From contig JAHWDD010000005.1 of NCBI GenBank assembly GCA_023897205.1, positions 3,286,001-3,350,000 on the forward strand: 64,000 nt of DNA. The letters run 5' to 3'. Each line of letters starts with the position of its first letter. Position 1 is the stretch's first letter. Made by a program: the position numbers and the translations under genes. The notes below the pieces were generated by a model. That model had not been told where the DNA came from and did not search any database. It worked only from the letters and a program-made list of their open reading frames with translations. Positions 12,101 through 26,140 of this stretch are shown here, piece by piece. Source of the stretch: Exophiala sp. HKRS030. Its lineage: Eukaryota > Ascomycota > Eurotiomycetes > Chaetothyriales > Herpotrichiellaceae.

Positions 12101-13611
12101 CTGTCTGGTCTCTATGTGACACTTACAGTATATTCTTTACGGTGCGGTCTTTGAGCGCCGGGCTCGTGTTGTTGCAGCAGCTACACCTTCCCTGGTTGTT
12201 TTTTTCCATCCTTAGATGTACAAGATTGTCGCGGCAAAAGGTGATCAGTAATCCGAACTCACCACAATCACACGCCCAAAAAAGGGGAAAAAAAGAAAAA
12301 GAAAGAAAAGAAAGGAAAAGAAACAGCCTTGTCCAGGATCTCCAAGGAGGGGGAAAGAGGGTGATGGTGTCACGTGGCTATGTTCCTCATCACCCGTGAC
12401 CATCTCAAGATTTCACGACACGTGACTGAGGCTGATCATGTGCCACATAGAAACGCCACTATGTCACCGAGTCACGTGGACTTGTCTTCTGTTAGGTAAG
12501 CCGCAGCCAGTGAAGAGAAAGCGTATAAGCCACAATGTGCAATCACTGGTAATAGGATTACGTCATAGACCTCCTCCGCGGACACGGACCGAATTCGATG
12601 AGGGAGGGATGTGAGAGACTTTGAGCGACTTGAGCGACTGTGTGGCTTGGTGGCTTGTCACTCTTTGTTTAATTTGGGAGCCTGTCGTCCAAGTGGGAAG
12701 CGAAGGGGCCTACTTACCAAATTTACCCCTCCCAGTTTCCCCCCTTCTAACCACCCTCCCAATGGACTTTGCTGGGAATGAAAAACAAGAAAATGAAAGC
12801 GACCCAACGACACATTGGTATATCCCATTTCAGTAATGAGTAACATGAATTTCTCCTACATGATGTAAACCTGTTTGAACCATATTCATCATCCAATATC
12901 ATCCACAACCCATCAACCTAGCTATGTACGTATCAATCTGTAGCCCAAAACCCGCAAGGAATCTTTCAAGGCCAACCAGCAGCCAGCCATCAAGCTGGGA
13001 AAACGCCCGCCAACCAATATGACATGATCGTGATGATGTTGTTACAGTCTATAGATGCACCACATGCAAAGACTTTTTGGTTTCATCCTTTTTCTCCCAA
13101 AAGACCATCCACCTCAGTTGGCCTCTGTAATATCGTAAAAGAGTAAATCAGTCAATCCGGACCAGGATCATCCAACACCACATAATCCAACAAAAAACGA
13201 TTCGTCACCCTCATCTAACCCAAAACAATATCGACAACGCCCTGCAACGATGCTTTGTTGGCCATGGTCAGAATACCTGTTTTCTGATCACATCGCATGT
13301 GTGTTTCTTGTTCATCATTGTCCATCGTCTAATCCAGTACCTGTAAATGCTTGCTGAGATAAGCCAGTTGTGAAACCTGACGAGCAAAAAACAACCAAAC
13401 AGCCGGTCATGATCAAATCCCTGAGGTTTTTCGTGTTGGTGTTACAAGACATGAAAAAATGGTCGTACGGCCACACGCCGAGACAAGCTTGTAGGAGGAT
13501 TAGAGTGCGCCAAAAACAGGTGAAAATGGCTGTGCAAAATAGAGCGCCAGTGCCCGCCCATGGGCCATAACTACCGAAACCCAACGATACTATCGCCAAA
13601 ATGCCTCATAC
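9184..13611. other. Gene-poor intergenic DNA with simple repeats
   Basis: No convincing gene in 4.4 kb. Contents noted by eye: a weak tRNA-like A-box/B-box pair on the minus strand near 9227-9305; a CAT/ATC-type simple repeat at about 11537-11605 and a CCACCA/ACTACC repeat at about 11699-11731; TTGA/ATGA repeats near 11918-11940; a purine-only tract at about 12281-12326; and the CACGTG cluster listed separately. The 3-prime flank of the C2H2 gene occupies the right end. Confidence 0.45.
12371..12478. promoter_or_regulatory. Cluster of three CACGTG E-box-type sites
   Basis: Perfect CACGTG palindromes lie at 12371-12376, 12419-12424 and 12473-12478, the first and last preceded by GT (GTCACGTGG). 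CACGTG is the core site of bHLH regulators (Cbf1, Pho4 and SREBP-like proteins in fungi). Three in 108 bases is dense compared with isolated copies elsewhere in the window. No gene start lies close by, so either an unrecognised transcript begins here or the cluster is coincidental. Confidence 0.35.
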
Positions 13612-15489
13612 CTATTTTGGAGATTTTCGCTTGGGCTTGCCAACCCAATCGACATCCGGGTGCACCACACGCATGTGTCGGGTGAGAGCGTCGTTGCGGG
13701 AAAAGGTCTTTTCCTCGGTGCAGAGGTGACAACGCACCTTTTGCTTGCGGCCATTGTGAATCGTATCCTCGTGTCGAGTCAAATCGTAGGGCCGAGAAAA
13801 GACAGAATTGCAAGGTTTTCCCGTGCTTGGGTTTATCCGATCACATCGGTGGGGTCCGGCCTGTGAGTTCCGTAGGGCTAGATTTGGCGATTGCGATGAC
13901 GTAGGTGACGTCTGCCTATGACCCTCACGCTTATGCTTTTGAAGCTTGGCAGGTGACTCGAATCTCTGATGACATCCGTGGTATGTGCACGAATAAGTCC
14001 CCGAGTCAGATGATGTGTCGATGGGCCGTTGTGTAGGTGCCTGAGTCTGTTGCTGACGCGGTGTTACTTGTCCCGCTGTGCGTGACTGTAATGATTGCTG
14101 ACTCGAAGCCATGGATCCTTCGTCCGCCGTCGATTCCATCGAAATCAAATGAGCTGGAAATTCCGGAGTAACGTCCGCCATCCCAGAATTAATCGGTGAC
14201 CGATGTTGAGTCACAAAAGGATATTGTTGAGGGATTTGCATCGACGAATCGGGAGTGTAGAATTGTGACATACCCAAAGGAGTTCGTCGTGTCGCAAAGA
14301 TGCCCTGCGAATGATCTGGCGCAAACAAAGGCACCGAATTGGCGTCATCAATGTCGTGCTCGTCCAACATGAGTTCTTTGGGCGAAATTGATGTTCTCTG
14401 CTTTTGCAGCGTCGGCGGCGCCTGTTGCCTTGGTGGTGGCGCAGCGACGTAGGGTGAATTCTGCCTGAATGGAGACTTCTCGCGAGGATTGGAAGTGGGC
14501 GAGTTGGTGCGCAAGTGATCCTGAGATGCTGCCTGTAATCTATCTGCAATCATTGTCTGCCTATGTGAAGCAGCCATGTTGAGTCTCTGCATGTTTTGCT
14601 GTGCCTGGTTGTAGGCCATTTGTTGTTGAGAGTATTCTGTAGGGAAGACGTCGTGAAGTGATTGCTGGTATGCGGCGCTGTGTCCGGTGGGATATCCTGC
14701 TTCGAATTGTAAGTAGTCGAACATTTGCGCATCGTCGCCAACCGTCTCACCATATATGCTCTGGTCTTTGACGTCGTAGTCTTGCTCATAGGTTGTGTGA
14801 GGTGTCGAAGGAGAGTTGTGGCTCAACGTCGACACGGACTGAGGAGCCGATAGATTGTAATTAGCACCACGATCGTCGCCACCTGTCGATTGTATCCTCC
14901 TCATGTCAACGGCGCCGTAGCCAGTATGTGTTGGATACATGACCGTCGAGTCTGATTTTGCGGTCTGTGGAGTCTGGGTGTATTCAAAATCGAAGGGAGC
15001 GTTGAAAGTCGAGTCTGATGTGGCGACAATGTGGGGATATATAGTATTTTGGGTCAGAGGCGAAGGCGGACCCGCAGAGACGACCGAGGAGCCGGAAGAA
15101 CCTCTTTTGTGATATTGTTGTTCTTGCTGGAAAGTTTTGGGTAGGGCGCTGAGGTAATGTCCCGTGTTGTACCCGTCGTTCCACCCTCCAACAAGATGAC
15201 TCTGGGCTAGCATGGAGGAATCCGAGGCTGGGCCAGAGACCTGAGGCGTCGGCGTCGGCGTAGGGCTGGAGTGATAGATGTGAACCGTTGGATGTGAAGG
15301 CGACTGGGTCGCGGGTGTTGGCATCGAACGGCGATGGTTCTGGTTGTGGTAGAAGAGAGATGTGATTGTAGCGGTGGTTTGACGAGGAGGCAAAGTTGAA
15401 TCCTGGTCGTAGAAGGAGGATTGTATGTCTGTTGTATAGAGGAACAGAGGGATGAGATTGGTAAGAGACAGCGAGGGAAGATGGCTCAA
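13612..15489 (-). CDS. C2H2 zinc-finger transcription factor, Rpn4-like fingers
   Basis: An uninterrupted 625-codon frame. The N-terminal 490 residues are low-complexity, rich in Gln, Ser, Pro and His, as in activation regions. Three zinc fingers lie in the last 130 residues: a classical C-x4-C-x12-H-x4-H finger (CTYHGCHQRF...), then a wide C-x10-C finger containing FSRPYDLTRHEDTIH, then CHLCTEEKTFSRNDALTRH with a longer C-to-H spacer. The FSRPYDL-RH-TIH and TFSR-DAL-RH signatures are those I associate with yeast Rpn4, activator of proteasome genes, and its fungal relatives, so a nuclear regulator of proteasome or stress genes is likely. The assignment rests on the fingers alone. The first 54 codons look like leader sequence; the Met at codon 55 (15327, MPTPATQ) is an attractive alternative start. 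The gene stands alone with long intergenic flanks. Confidence 0.85.
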   Translation of the reverse strand: MSHLPSLSLTNLIPLFLYTTDIQSSFYDQDSTLPPRQTTATITSLFYHNQNHRRSMPTPATQSPSHPTVHIYHSSPTPTPTPQVSGPASDSSMLAQSHLVGGWNDGYNTGHYLSALPKTFQQEQQYHKRGSSGSSVVSAGPPSPLTQNTIYPHIVATSDSTFNAPFDFEYTQTPQTAKSDSTVMYPTHTGYGAVDMRRIQSTGGDDRGANYNLSAPQSVSTLSHNSPSTPHTTYEQDYDVKDQSIYGETVGDDAQMFDYLQFEAGYPTGHSAAYQQSLHDVFPTEYSQQQMAYNQAQQNMQRLNMAASHRQTMIADRLQAASQDHLRTNSPTSNPREKSPFRQNSPYVAAPPPRQQAPPTLQKQRTSISPKELMLDEHDIDDANSVPLFAPDHSQGIFATRRTPLGMSQFYTPDSSMQIPQQYPFVTQHRSPINSGMADVTPEFPAHLISMESTADEGSMASSQQSLQSRTAGQVTPRQQQTQAPTQRPIDTSSDSGTYSCTYHGCHQRFESPAKLQKHKREGHRQTSPTSSQSPNLALRNSQAGPHRCDRINPSTGKPCNSVFSRPYDLTRHEDTIHNGRKQKVRCHLCTEEKTFSRNDALTRHMRVVHPDVDWVGKPKRKSPK

Positions 15490-18400
15490 TCGTACGTAGA
15501 CGTTTGTCGTATTAGGAAATGGTAAGGTGGGAGAATGGAATCAGGGTGGCAAACGTTGAAGCGAGGATAGATATTTGAATATTAAAGTTGTTGCCGGGAA
15601 GAAGATCGCTGACGAAAGACGCCCAAGGAATAAGGTGGAACGGGATTTGATAGTGGAAGACAGGTTGGAGGGGAGGGGTGTGCGGGAGGGGGTCTATCCG
15701 ATTCACTCGGTGACGGAGATTTCGGCTTTGGTACGGGCGGAGCCAAAACGCGAGAATTATGTCGAGATGTATAAGATTTCGTATGGAAGCGACAAGGTTG
15801 GCGTAGCTAGTGAATCTTCCGTTTTGGAACGCGGGTTTAATGCGGCAACCGGCAGTAATGGTAAATGGCGTTTGATGAGGTGCAGGTGATGGTGATGGTG
15901 ATGGTAATGGGTTAATAATGTAGATGTCGTGGGTTTTCCACGAGTCCCAAGTGTCGAAAGTGGTAATGTCTCTTTTTTCCGCACCTGCCTCAATTGCTCA
16001 ACTTTTGCTGAATGCTAGAAAGAGAAGGTGCAATCGACCCACCCAACTTCCCTGTAGATCAGGCAAGCACAGAAGTCTGACTACTGATACTAGAGCCTAG
16101 GAGGGTACTCGATAGTCAATTATAACACATCAGACACAGCTCGCGAGTACGGTGTATACGTTGAGGACCGCGAGTATTAATTATGTTGGGTATGACTATC
16201 GTCGAGGATATTCAGCCAGCGACCCTAGAATGGATGGTAAGACCCTTGAAAAGCATGGTCCACGCCTAAAAAGACTAGTCGACTAGCTAGGTGCTAGCAC
16301 CCAGAGATGCAGCAATGTTGCATGTTGCATGTCGCAAGTCGCATGGAAGGAACCGTAGAAGCATCAGGGTTGTGGAGGGTCAGCCTGGATGGACACTGAC
16401 CACAGAGCAGCGCAGTGAACAGTGATGGGCTGGGCCCGGGGTGGTCAGAGTGTACGGAGTAGTGTGTGCTGAACAAAGTGAACCAGGTGACGTAAACACG
16501 CAACCAGGATCGGTGCAGGCTTTCCAATCAAGGATCCAAGAGTTTCCGACGAGCGACGGCCGACAAGGATGGAGTGATTTAACCTTTTTTCCTACTTGTC
16601 TGAGTTCTCCTGGGGCCTAGAGAAGAAAAACTGAACCGCTGAAGCCGGCTGCCGAGTGTGCCAATGCCAATGCCCACGCCAACGTAAATTCTCAACCAAC
16701 GTACAGAGTACTGTCATTTGAAATTGTTGACCCCGGCCGATCTGACCCGACCCGAAACATTACCATACCACCCATACTAGGTACCGTACCTTGGGTACTA
16801 GGTAATACAAATCGCGTACAAAGAATCTGCGCGCGTGCTACTTACAGGTACCTAGCCACCGAGTTAGCCACTGCACTTGACCACCCCCTCCGTACCTAAG
16901 ATACGGAGTAGGCTGCAGAGTTTGTACGACTGACACTCTACCTAACTAGGCTTCCCGATAGGTGCTTCCGAGCCTTCCAAGGTTGTCAAGTTTACCCATA
17001 CTTAAAGGAGCCTGAAAGTGTAACCTGGAGCCTATCGCTAAGGCCTCGGGGGTGCTACGTATGCCTAAACCTGCCTAGGTATCACCCAACGAGTTCACAA
17101 ATTCCTGTCCGTAAGCAACCACCTTCCCACAATTCTAAATACTTGAATCCCACCACCTTACCTACATGGTAGGTAGTTGGCAACCACCAACTTAGCATCC
17201 AGGTGCTGCCCGGAAAATATGTTCCCTCCTCGAATCCCGACTCCCCACCCGAGTTGCTTGCTGTTTTAAACCATCCACCGCCAGCTTTGTCACGGCCTCA
17301 GAACCCAGAGCTCACCACTTGATGCGATCTGGATCCTATCCTCGACTTCGCGCCCTATCATCAACCACCAAGAACTACCCAAACCAGGAGATATGTCCGA
17401 CAAGCTTTCGATATCTTCCAGACGTATCCATCTTTTAGGGCAGCAACGTAAACAATAACAATAATTTCACCGTGCTTCATGCTACCTTGACGGTCGCTAT
17501 TCAGGTATGACCAATCAAAACCCCCATAGCTTTCGCTTATCCCGGCTGTGGCCTGTGGCTGTGCGAAACATGTACCGCTTAAGGATGCCGAGATAACGTT
17601 GGTGTTGGTTGTACGCGCGGATAGCCTGTCGATCATCCCTTGGTTGGTTGGTACTCGTACCTTCTGGTCATTTCGTGTACGGTCAGTGAGTCCTGACTGT
17701 CTTTGAATGCTTGGCATTCATTCGTCCGCGGACTTTGGGGTTTCCCGTCAAAGCCGCCTTTCTCAATTCAATTAGTCATACCTAACGCACCCTTGGGCAC
17801 ACCTAATAGGGTCTCCCCAAGCAAAGGCCTCTACAACTTAGGTGCGTCACGGGTACGTGAGTTACTCGGTACGGGCGTGACGGGCTACCAAGCTAGGCGT
17901 GGTAGGCAGGTGAGACGCCATTATTTGACGAAACCCTGCTACACTCTATTCGAGAAATGTCCCGGCATTTACCTGGAGCCCTTGACATGTCTGTCCTCAA
18001 CACAACGCATCTCCGAGGCTGCGAAAATTTAACCCGAATCAAGCTGCTTGGTCTAGCATAGCGGCCGCAGGCTTGCTGCTGCCTCGGTTCTGGAAATTAT
18101 ATCCTGTCGTGCCCTGTCGTGCCCTGTCTCACATGCAAAGTCGAATCGCATCCTGCAAAGCCCCTGCCTAATTGTCACACGCCGGTCACGCGCCGATCAA
18201 ACCAGCTCGAATTGACCAGTATTATGACTACCAGCAACATAATTTTTGAGCTGTGATCCAGGCCAAAAAATCACAGTGACTGGGCATGACTGCGTAAATG
18301 GCCAGACACACCGTTGATCACGTCCCCAGCTGGGAATGGTCACTAGTAGCGTGTGTACTTCTGAATGGAGAAGTTTCTCGCACTATCATGCCATGACTCG

Positions 18401-21400
18401 GATATTCTTCCATGTTTGGGCTAAACAGCCTCTTGTCTTGTCTTGCACTCAGCTCCTTTGCTACATGATCAACAGTCAAAGCCTCGTTGCGTTGCAAAAA
18501 CAATGCATGTGCTCAAGGTTTGAAACCTGATCTTGATGTGTCTTGGGTGACAGTATGTTCTGTTCTGCCCCCACTTGCCACGCTTTGGGCTCTTCTAGAA
18601 TTCAATTTTTGTCCTCGTTTAGCAAGAGATGCAGGAACGGGCCCGTCCAGGAATCACCCCAGCTCAGATCTGGCTCCGCTTGGAAGGCCCATTTCAGGGA
18701 ATCGGGGCTGCAAGCCTGTAAGGCTGGACCCCCACTTGGCTTTTGGCCCTTGGGAAGGGCCCGAAGGGGTTGGCCTTCCGGCGGTTGGAACTCTAGACTC
18801 CAGTCAGAAAGTGGAAGTTGCATCGGTGGAAGACAAGAACTGTGACTCTTTGTCAGATTTGGTACATCCGATTGGACTGACGGCCGTAACGATCCTGGGA
18901 GAAATGTCGGCTACCGTCGGGGGAGTCCGCCGTGCAGCTTGTGTTTCTGAGAAAGAGATTTTGTGTGGGAGAAAAGTGCAAAAGGTCTGGGCCATTGCTT
19001 GGCAGATGTGCACTAATCCCAAATAGGAATGTACAGGCCCTGAAAAATCAAAAGAGCAAAAGTCTGGATTCTCTGGATTCTCTGGATTCCCTGGATTCCT
19101 TCCCCGAGACTTTGCCATGAATCATCAGCCACCATCTTCGAATCACCAGCCACAATTCCCTCGTCGGCATTTTGACACTTTTGAGTGCAAATCATAATGC
19201 ATTGCACGTGTACAATACCAATACCTTGTCTCTTGGAATCGCCATCGGTCACTCCGGACATTTCAAGTGACAAGAACGCAAATCTGTACATCTCTCGCTG
19301 TAGAACCTGTTGGAACCCTGGCGAAGATATCGGATCCGCGTAACGAGCAGCCCTACTGAGTGTCTCTACGTGGCTACAGTTGCATTCAGCTTGTCTGGCA
19401 GAAGAAAATCACCGTCCGAGAAAGGCAAAAACTTGCATTGCATGTCTGTTCGCTAGGCGTAGCCTTGGATCTTGACCCTTGCGCACCGCCACAGGTCTAA
19501 AAGCCATTGTCTGGGGAATGCTGGTTAGTCCAGTGGGACCCTCCTAGACCAAGTCTTCCCAAGTTTCTAAGGAATGTACTTTCGTATCGGGATCCGCTTT
19601 CAGCATTCATCTCAAAGCTCAGGTCACAAGTCACGACAAGTGCAGCGGTAGTTGAGGCATAGAGCTGAGCCTGGAGACTTGAGACCCCGAGATGGCGGCT
19701 TTCCACGATCTCTGGTGCAGGAAACCCCGAAACCCCGGTGATTGTACAGCTCGAAGACGTGCGATACAGCCATGATCTGGCCATTGCCTCCGTTTGTCTC
19801 GTCTCTGCTACGCACGACATCAAATAGAGAAATCCTTGGCAATGCGGGATATCCCCCAAATATCTGCATTACAATTTCCTGCGTCTTCAGCCTTCCCCCA
19901 GGGCCTTGTCATCTTGTCGGCTACTTCACACACATGACCGGCTGACTTGCAGTGCGGCAGATCTGACATAATCCGTGGGCAACCTACCTTTGGCATAGAC
20001 TCATCGTGGTGTCTAGATGCTCTTCGACCTTGACCTATGCTAGCTCCGTACTCCGTACTTCGTAATGCACTCGGGAAATCAGGTCCACGGAAATCTACCG
20101 TCATTCCTTTTCTGGGTCAAGTAGCGTGTATAGATCATGGCTGCTTTTGCTCCGTCTTGGATTGTCTTGGTGTTGGTAGTGCTTTTCCATCTTACAAACT
20201 CCTTGCCCTTTTTGAGTCTGCGTCTGATTTAGATTTCAATTTGGACCATGCTAGCACACATTGCTCGGATCGTGCAGATGGTCAGCAAGACTGATTAACA
20301 ATTGCTATGTGGTACTGTACCTGAGGAAGAAGCCGTGGTCTCGGGCGAGAGGTGGGTGGGGGCTGACTTTGCCAGAGCCTCTCGATAGCACTGGATGGGA
20401 GGGATTCGAACAATTCAATCGCGACATTGTACTGTTCGTCCAGAGTTGAAAGTTACATGACTATACCGTACCGTCAAACTCGGTGTCAGGAGCTGGTACA
20501 ATTCATCGTTGTCGACGTTGACAAATTCGTGTTCATGAGACATGTAAAGTCACCATTGGAAATGCCAAGCCCGAACCGAATAAAAATAATCGAGGCTGAG
20601 TTACATACGTCCACAACAACCTTTGTAGTCATCAGCTCGCATGATCAAACTCAACACATTCGAGTTACATCTTTCAATACCACCCCAAGCATACTTTGCG
20701 AGGTACCTTCGTTTGATAAAAGAGACAAATGTAAGTGTCAAGGTACCAATGTCAACACGGGGGCTGAGCTTGAACAACCCACACACCGTTCAACTTTCGA
20801 TGGTAGGACTACAATGAAGTCGAGTGGATTTTCTCCCTCATGGACAGGAGAGTACATGACTACGGCTTGTGTGGAACGAGAAAAACATACACTAAGTCCA
20901 TGACGAAAGTTCCTTCTAAGCCACTGTCCTCGTCGCAGCATAGAAGTCAAGAGTAGGTCTAGCAGTTCTACCAACTGTCCGTGTCGACTTGAGGACTAGG
21001 CTCCAGCCATGACCACCGCCTGCCTCGCTCGTTGACCATGCGAGAAAACACAGAACTTCCAGACAAAGTGCCATCTACCCAGTCTACCAAATCAATGAAT
21101 GTTACGGCCGGGACTCAGCTTTCTCGCACCGCACGTTGAACCAAAACGCAACATCACCGCATTAAGGCAGCCGATGAACGAGCCAGGTGTTGGTGTCTGG
21201 TTGGACAAGACTGCGCCTGCTTTGGTTATGACTCGATGATTATTGCAAGTCTGCTCGACGAACGAGTTTCGATTGCGTGTCCATGGATTCGTTGCTGGCT
21301 GCGTCATGTGTTCCCAGAGTCCCTTGATCACGAGCCACCTATGGATATGTCATCACGGCCACCAGGTCCCAGACAGATCACAAACACACGAGCATCCTCG

Positions 21401-21756
21401 ACAGTTGTATCCAACCGCGAGCCAAGGGAACAATATATACTACTGGAAGCTGGAGAAAAGATTGCTTTGACACTTTGATTCATATTGGTACTGATGCTTA
21501 TGTCATGGCACAGCCCATCTGCAAACGCCGCCCAGGCTATTTCATGCGCTGTTGTGCCTGTATGATACATCAAGACACTTTAGGTGATTTACCATCCCAT
21601 CATAACCATGACCCTGCAACCCCAGTGTAGAACCGATTTGCATAACCCAACCACTCCGGAACTTTCAAAGCAAAAGAAGAGACAACCAAGCCATTGATGA
21701 TGACAGACTCGAATTGCCAAACTGATGATGTCGTGAGGATACTGAGATTGACGCGT
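15490..21756. other. Gene-poor 6.3 kb stretch
   Basis: The first kilobase probably carries the promoter and leader of the C2H2 gene. Further right, open frames of 60-180 codons (for example 18487-19026 and 20427-20903 plus, 17361-17717 minus) show no family resemblance and overlap each other on both strands. Dispersed TACTCCGTA/TACGGAGTA words occur at about 16452, 16901 and 20049. A GGTGAT simple repeat lies at about 15883-15911. Nothing is supportable as a gene. Confidence 0.45.
19064..19099. repeat. Four-copy 9-base tandem repeat (CTGGATTCT/C)
   Basis: Four exact-length units begin at 19064, 19073, 19082 and 19091. The first two end in T and the last two in C. The array is 36 bases long, in non-coding DNA, and probably variable between strains. 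Confidence 0.85.
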
Positions 21757-24468
<2,712 letters not shown>

Positions 24469-25474
24469 ATGAGTATCCTGCACCGGGCATCGCTGAAATT
24501 CGGTGCCAAGTCACCATGGTTACGATTAAGAGTGTCCCGAAATCGGTCCAGTAACAGAGACTGGCAACAGCATCAGCGTCAACAGCAGAGAAACACTTCG
24601 ACCAAATCTGAACCACAACAGCCTCCCTCCAGCAGACCTGGGGCGAATAATGGAGGGCGCGGAGCACAGGGCCACGCTGAGTCAACGTCGCCCAAAGTCG
24701 AGCCTGTGGATATCCCTATACAATTGTGGTATCATCGCCTAGGGCCCGTGTCGACGTTTTTCAATTGGTTCCACAAGACGCAGTTGAAGAGACCATATAC
24801 CGTGCAGTTGTGTACCACGCTGACAACCTATTTTGCGGGGATCTTCTGGCACAAGATCTCGGCGGTGAGCGGTATGATGGGAAGAGGACGTTGAGGATGC
24901 TGTTTATCGGTGCAATAGCGGCCGTGCCCGGTTACAAATGGTGAGTCATACAAGAGTCAACAGATGTCTACATTAGCAGCACATTGTCAATCACTTTCTG
25001 CGTACCGGAGAACTCGAGAGCGTCTAGAGGAATAAGAAAGCAAGCAAGCTGACACAGGGACTCTCTTCCTCCAAATACAGGTTCCTCTTCCTTGGCCGCA
25101 ACTTCAACTACGCATCCAAAGCATTGTCCATCGCTGTCAAAGTCGCTGTCAACCAAGCTGTCTTCACACCAGTCTTCAATTCCTACTTCTTCGGCATGCA
25201 GGCGGTGCTGACGGGTGAAGGTCCCCACGGAGTCATCACACGCATCAAGGGAACCGTGCCAACCAGCATAGTCAACTCTTTGAAATTGTGGCCTGCTGTT
25301 ACGGCATTCAGTTTTTGGTTCATCATGCCGCAGTATCGCTTTATGTTTTCGGGCATCTTTGCTGTCGCCTGGCAGGGGTATCTCAGTTTTTTGAATAGGA
25401 AGGAGGAGAAGATTGAAGAGAAGATTGATTCTATGAGTCATCCTGTCATACCCGAGGGCGCAGTTGTCAAATGA
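24469..25474 (+). CDS. Mpv17/PMP22-family membrane protein, one frame break in exon 1
   Basis: Two exons, 24469..24940 and 25081..25474, with a 140-base GTGAGT intron that splits the Trp codon of the family motif GYKWF. Residues 1-80 are basic and Gln/Ser-rich, compatible with a mitochondrial presequence. Next come WFHKTQLKRPYTVQL, the motif GDLLAQ, then WFLFLGRNFNYASKA, VNQAVFTPVFNSYFF and the signature WPAVTAFSFWFIMPQYR of the Mpv17/Sym1/PMP22 family, four-helix proteins of the mitochondrial inner membrane or peroxisome. The frame breaks between YFAG and GDLLAQ at the GGGG run 24837-24840. One additional base there gives 289 codons in frame. Everything else is intact and conserved, so a missing base in the assembly is likelier than a dead gene. 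Localisation is inferred from family and leader only. Confidence 0.88.
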
Positions 25475-26140
25475 TCTTGGACATGGAATAGTCGTTCGGA
25501 TATGGCGGTATGCATGGCTGACTGGTTGGGTTCAGCCTGAGTGACATTGGTCCTCTTTGCTTGGGAATTACTGAACGTGGAAAGTTTCAAATGGTCAACA
25601 TCTACAGCATAGGACGGGAATGTAGGATCTCGGAGTTCACATTGAACCATGACAATAGGGATAAGGCATTGGCTGGTACATCAGGAATTGAAGATTTACA
25701 AGGCCGGCACTCATCTGCTGTGAGCCTATGGTCATCCAGGTTGGAAAAAGACATATAGACTATATTGCATAGAGTAGATTGAATGATCCATACTATCAAA
25801 GATATGAAGCCACAAGGCGTTTGAGAAACAATCACTTCCTGGCAAATCCTTCTTTCATATCGTGGTTGACACGAAACACGTTATCTTCAATTGGACAATG
25901 TGGGCAGTTAGCCCGCGACGCGTCCACAAAGCATAAGCTCGCGACAGGCTGGTACTTGAGTGAACAGGCAGAAGCAGCAGTCCAAGGACCCTTCTGTTGA
26001 TTTCCAACTCCAGCAGACGGTGTACTGCATGTAAAGAGGAGGAAAATGGCAATCTCTCATGGCATCAGTGATGGTTTCCCATCCTTCTCCCTTGCGAATC
26101 CAAACAATATCTCGAGGCGCGACGGCGGTCCATTAAAATC
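25475..26140. other. Intergenic
   Basis: No gene seen. It contains the 3-prime flank of the Mpv17-like gene and the promoter of the exonuclease V gene. Confidence 0.5.

Noticed and set aside
18487..19026. Plus-strand 179-codon frame
   Set aside because: Overlaps other open frames on both strands, includes GC-rich degenerate repeats and has no recognisable family.
20427..20903. Plus-strand 158-codon frame
   Set aside because: No motif or supporting structure; also open on the opposite strand.
24726..24944. Separate small gene overlapping the Mpv17-like exon 1
   Set aside because: From GDLLAQ onward it is the continuation of the Mpv17-like protein after the one-base break. Upstream of that it is out-of-frame sequence.
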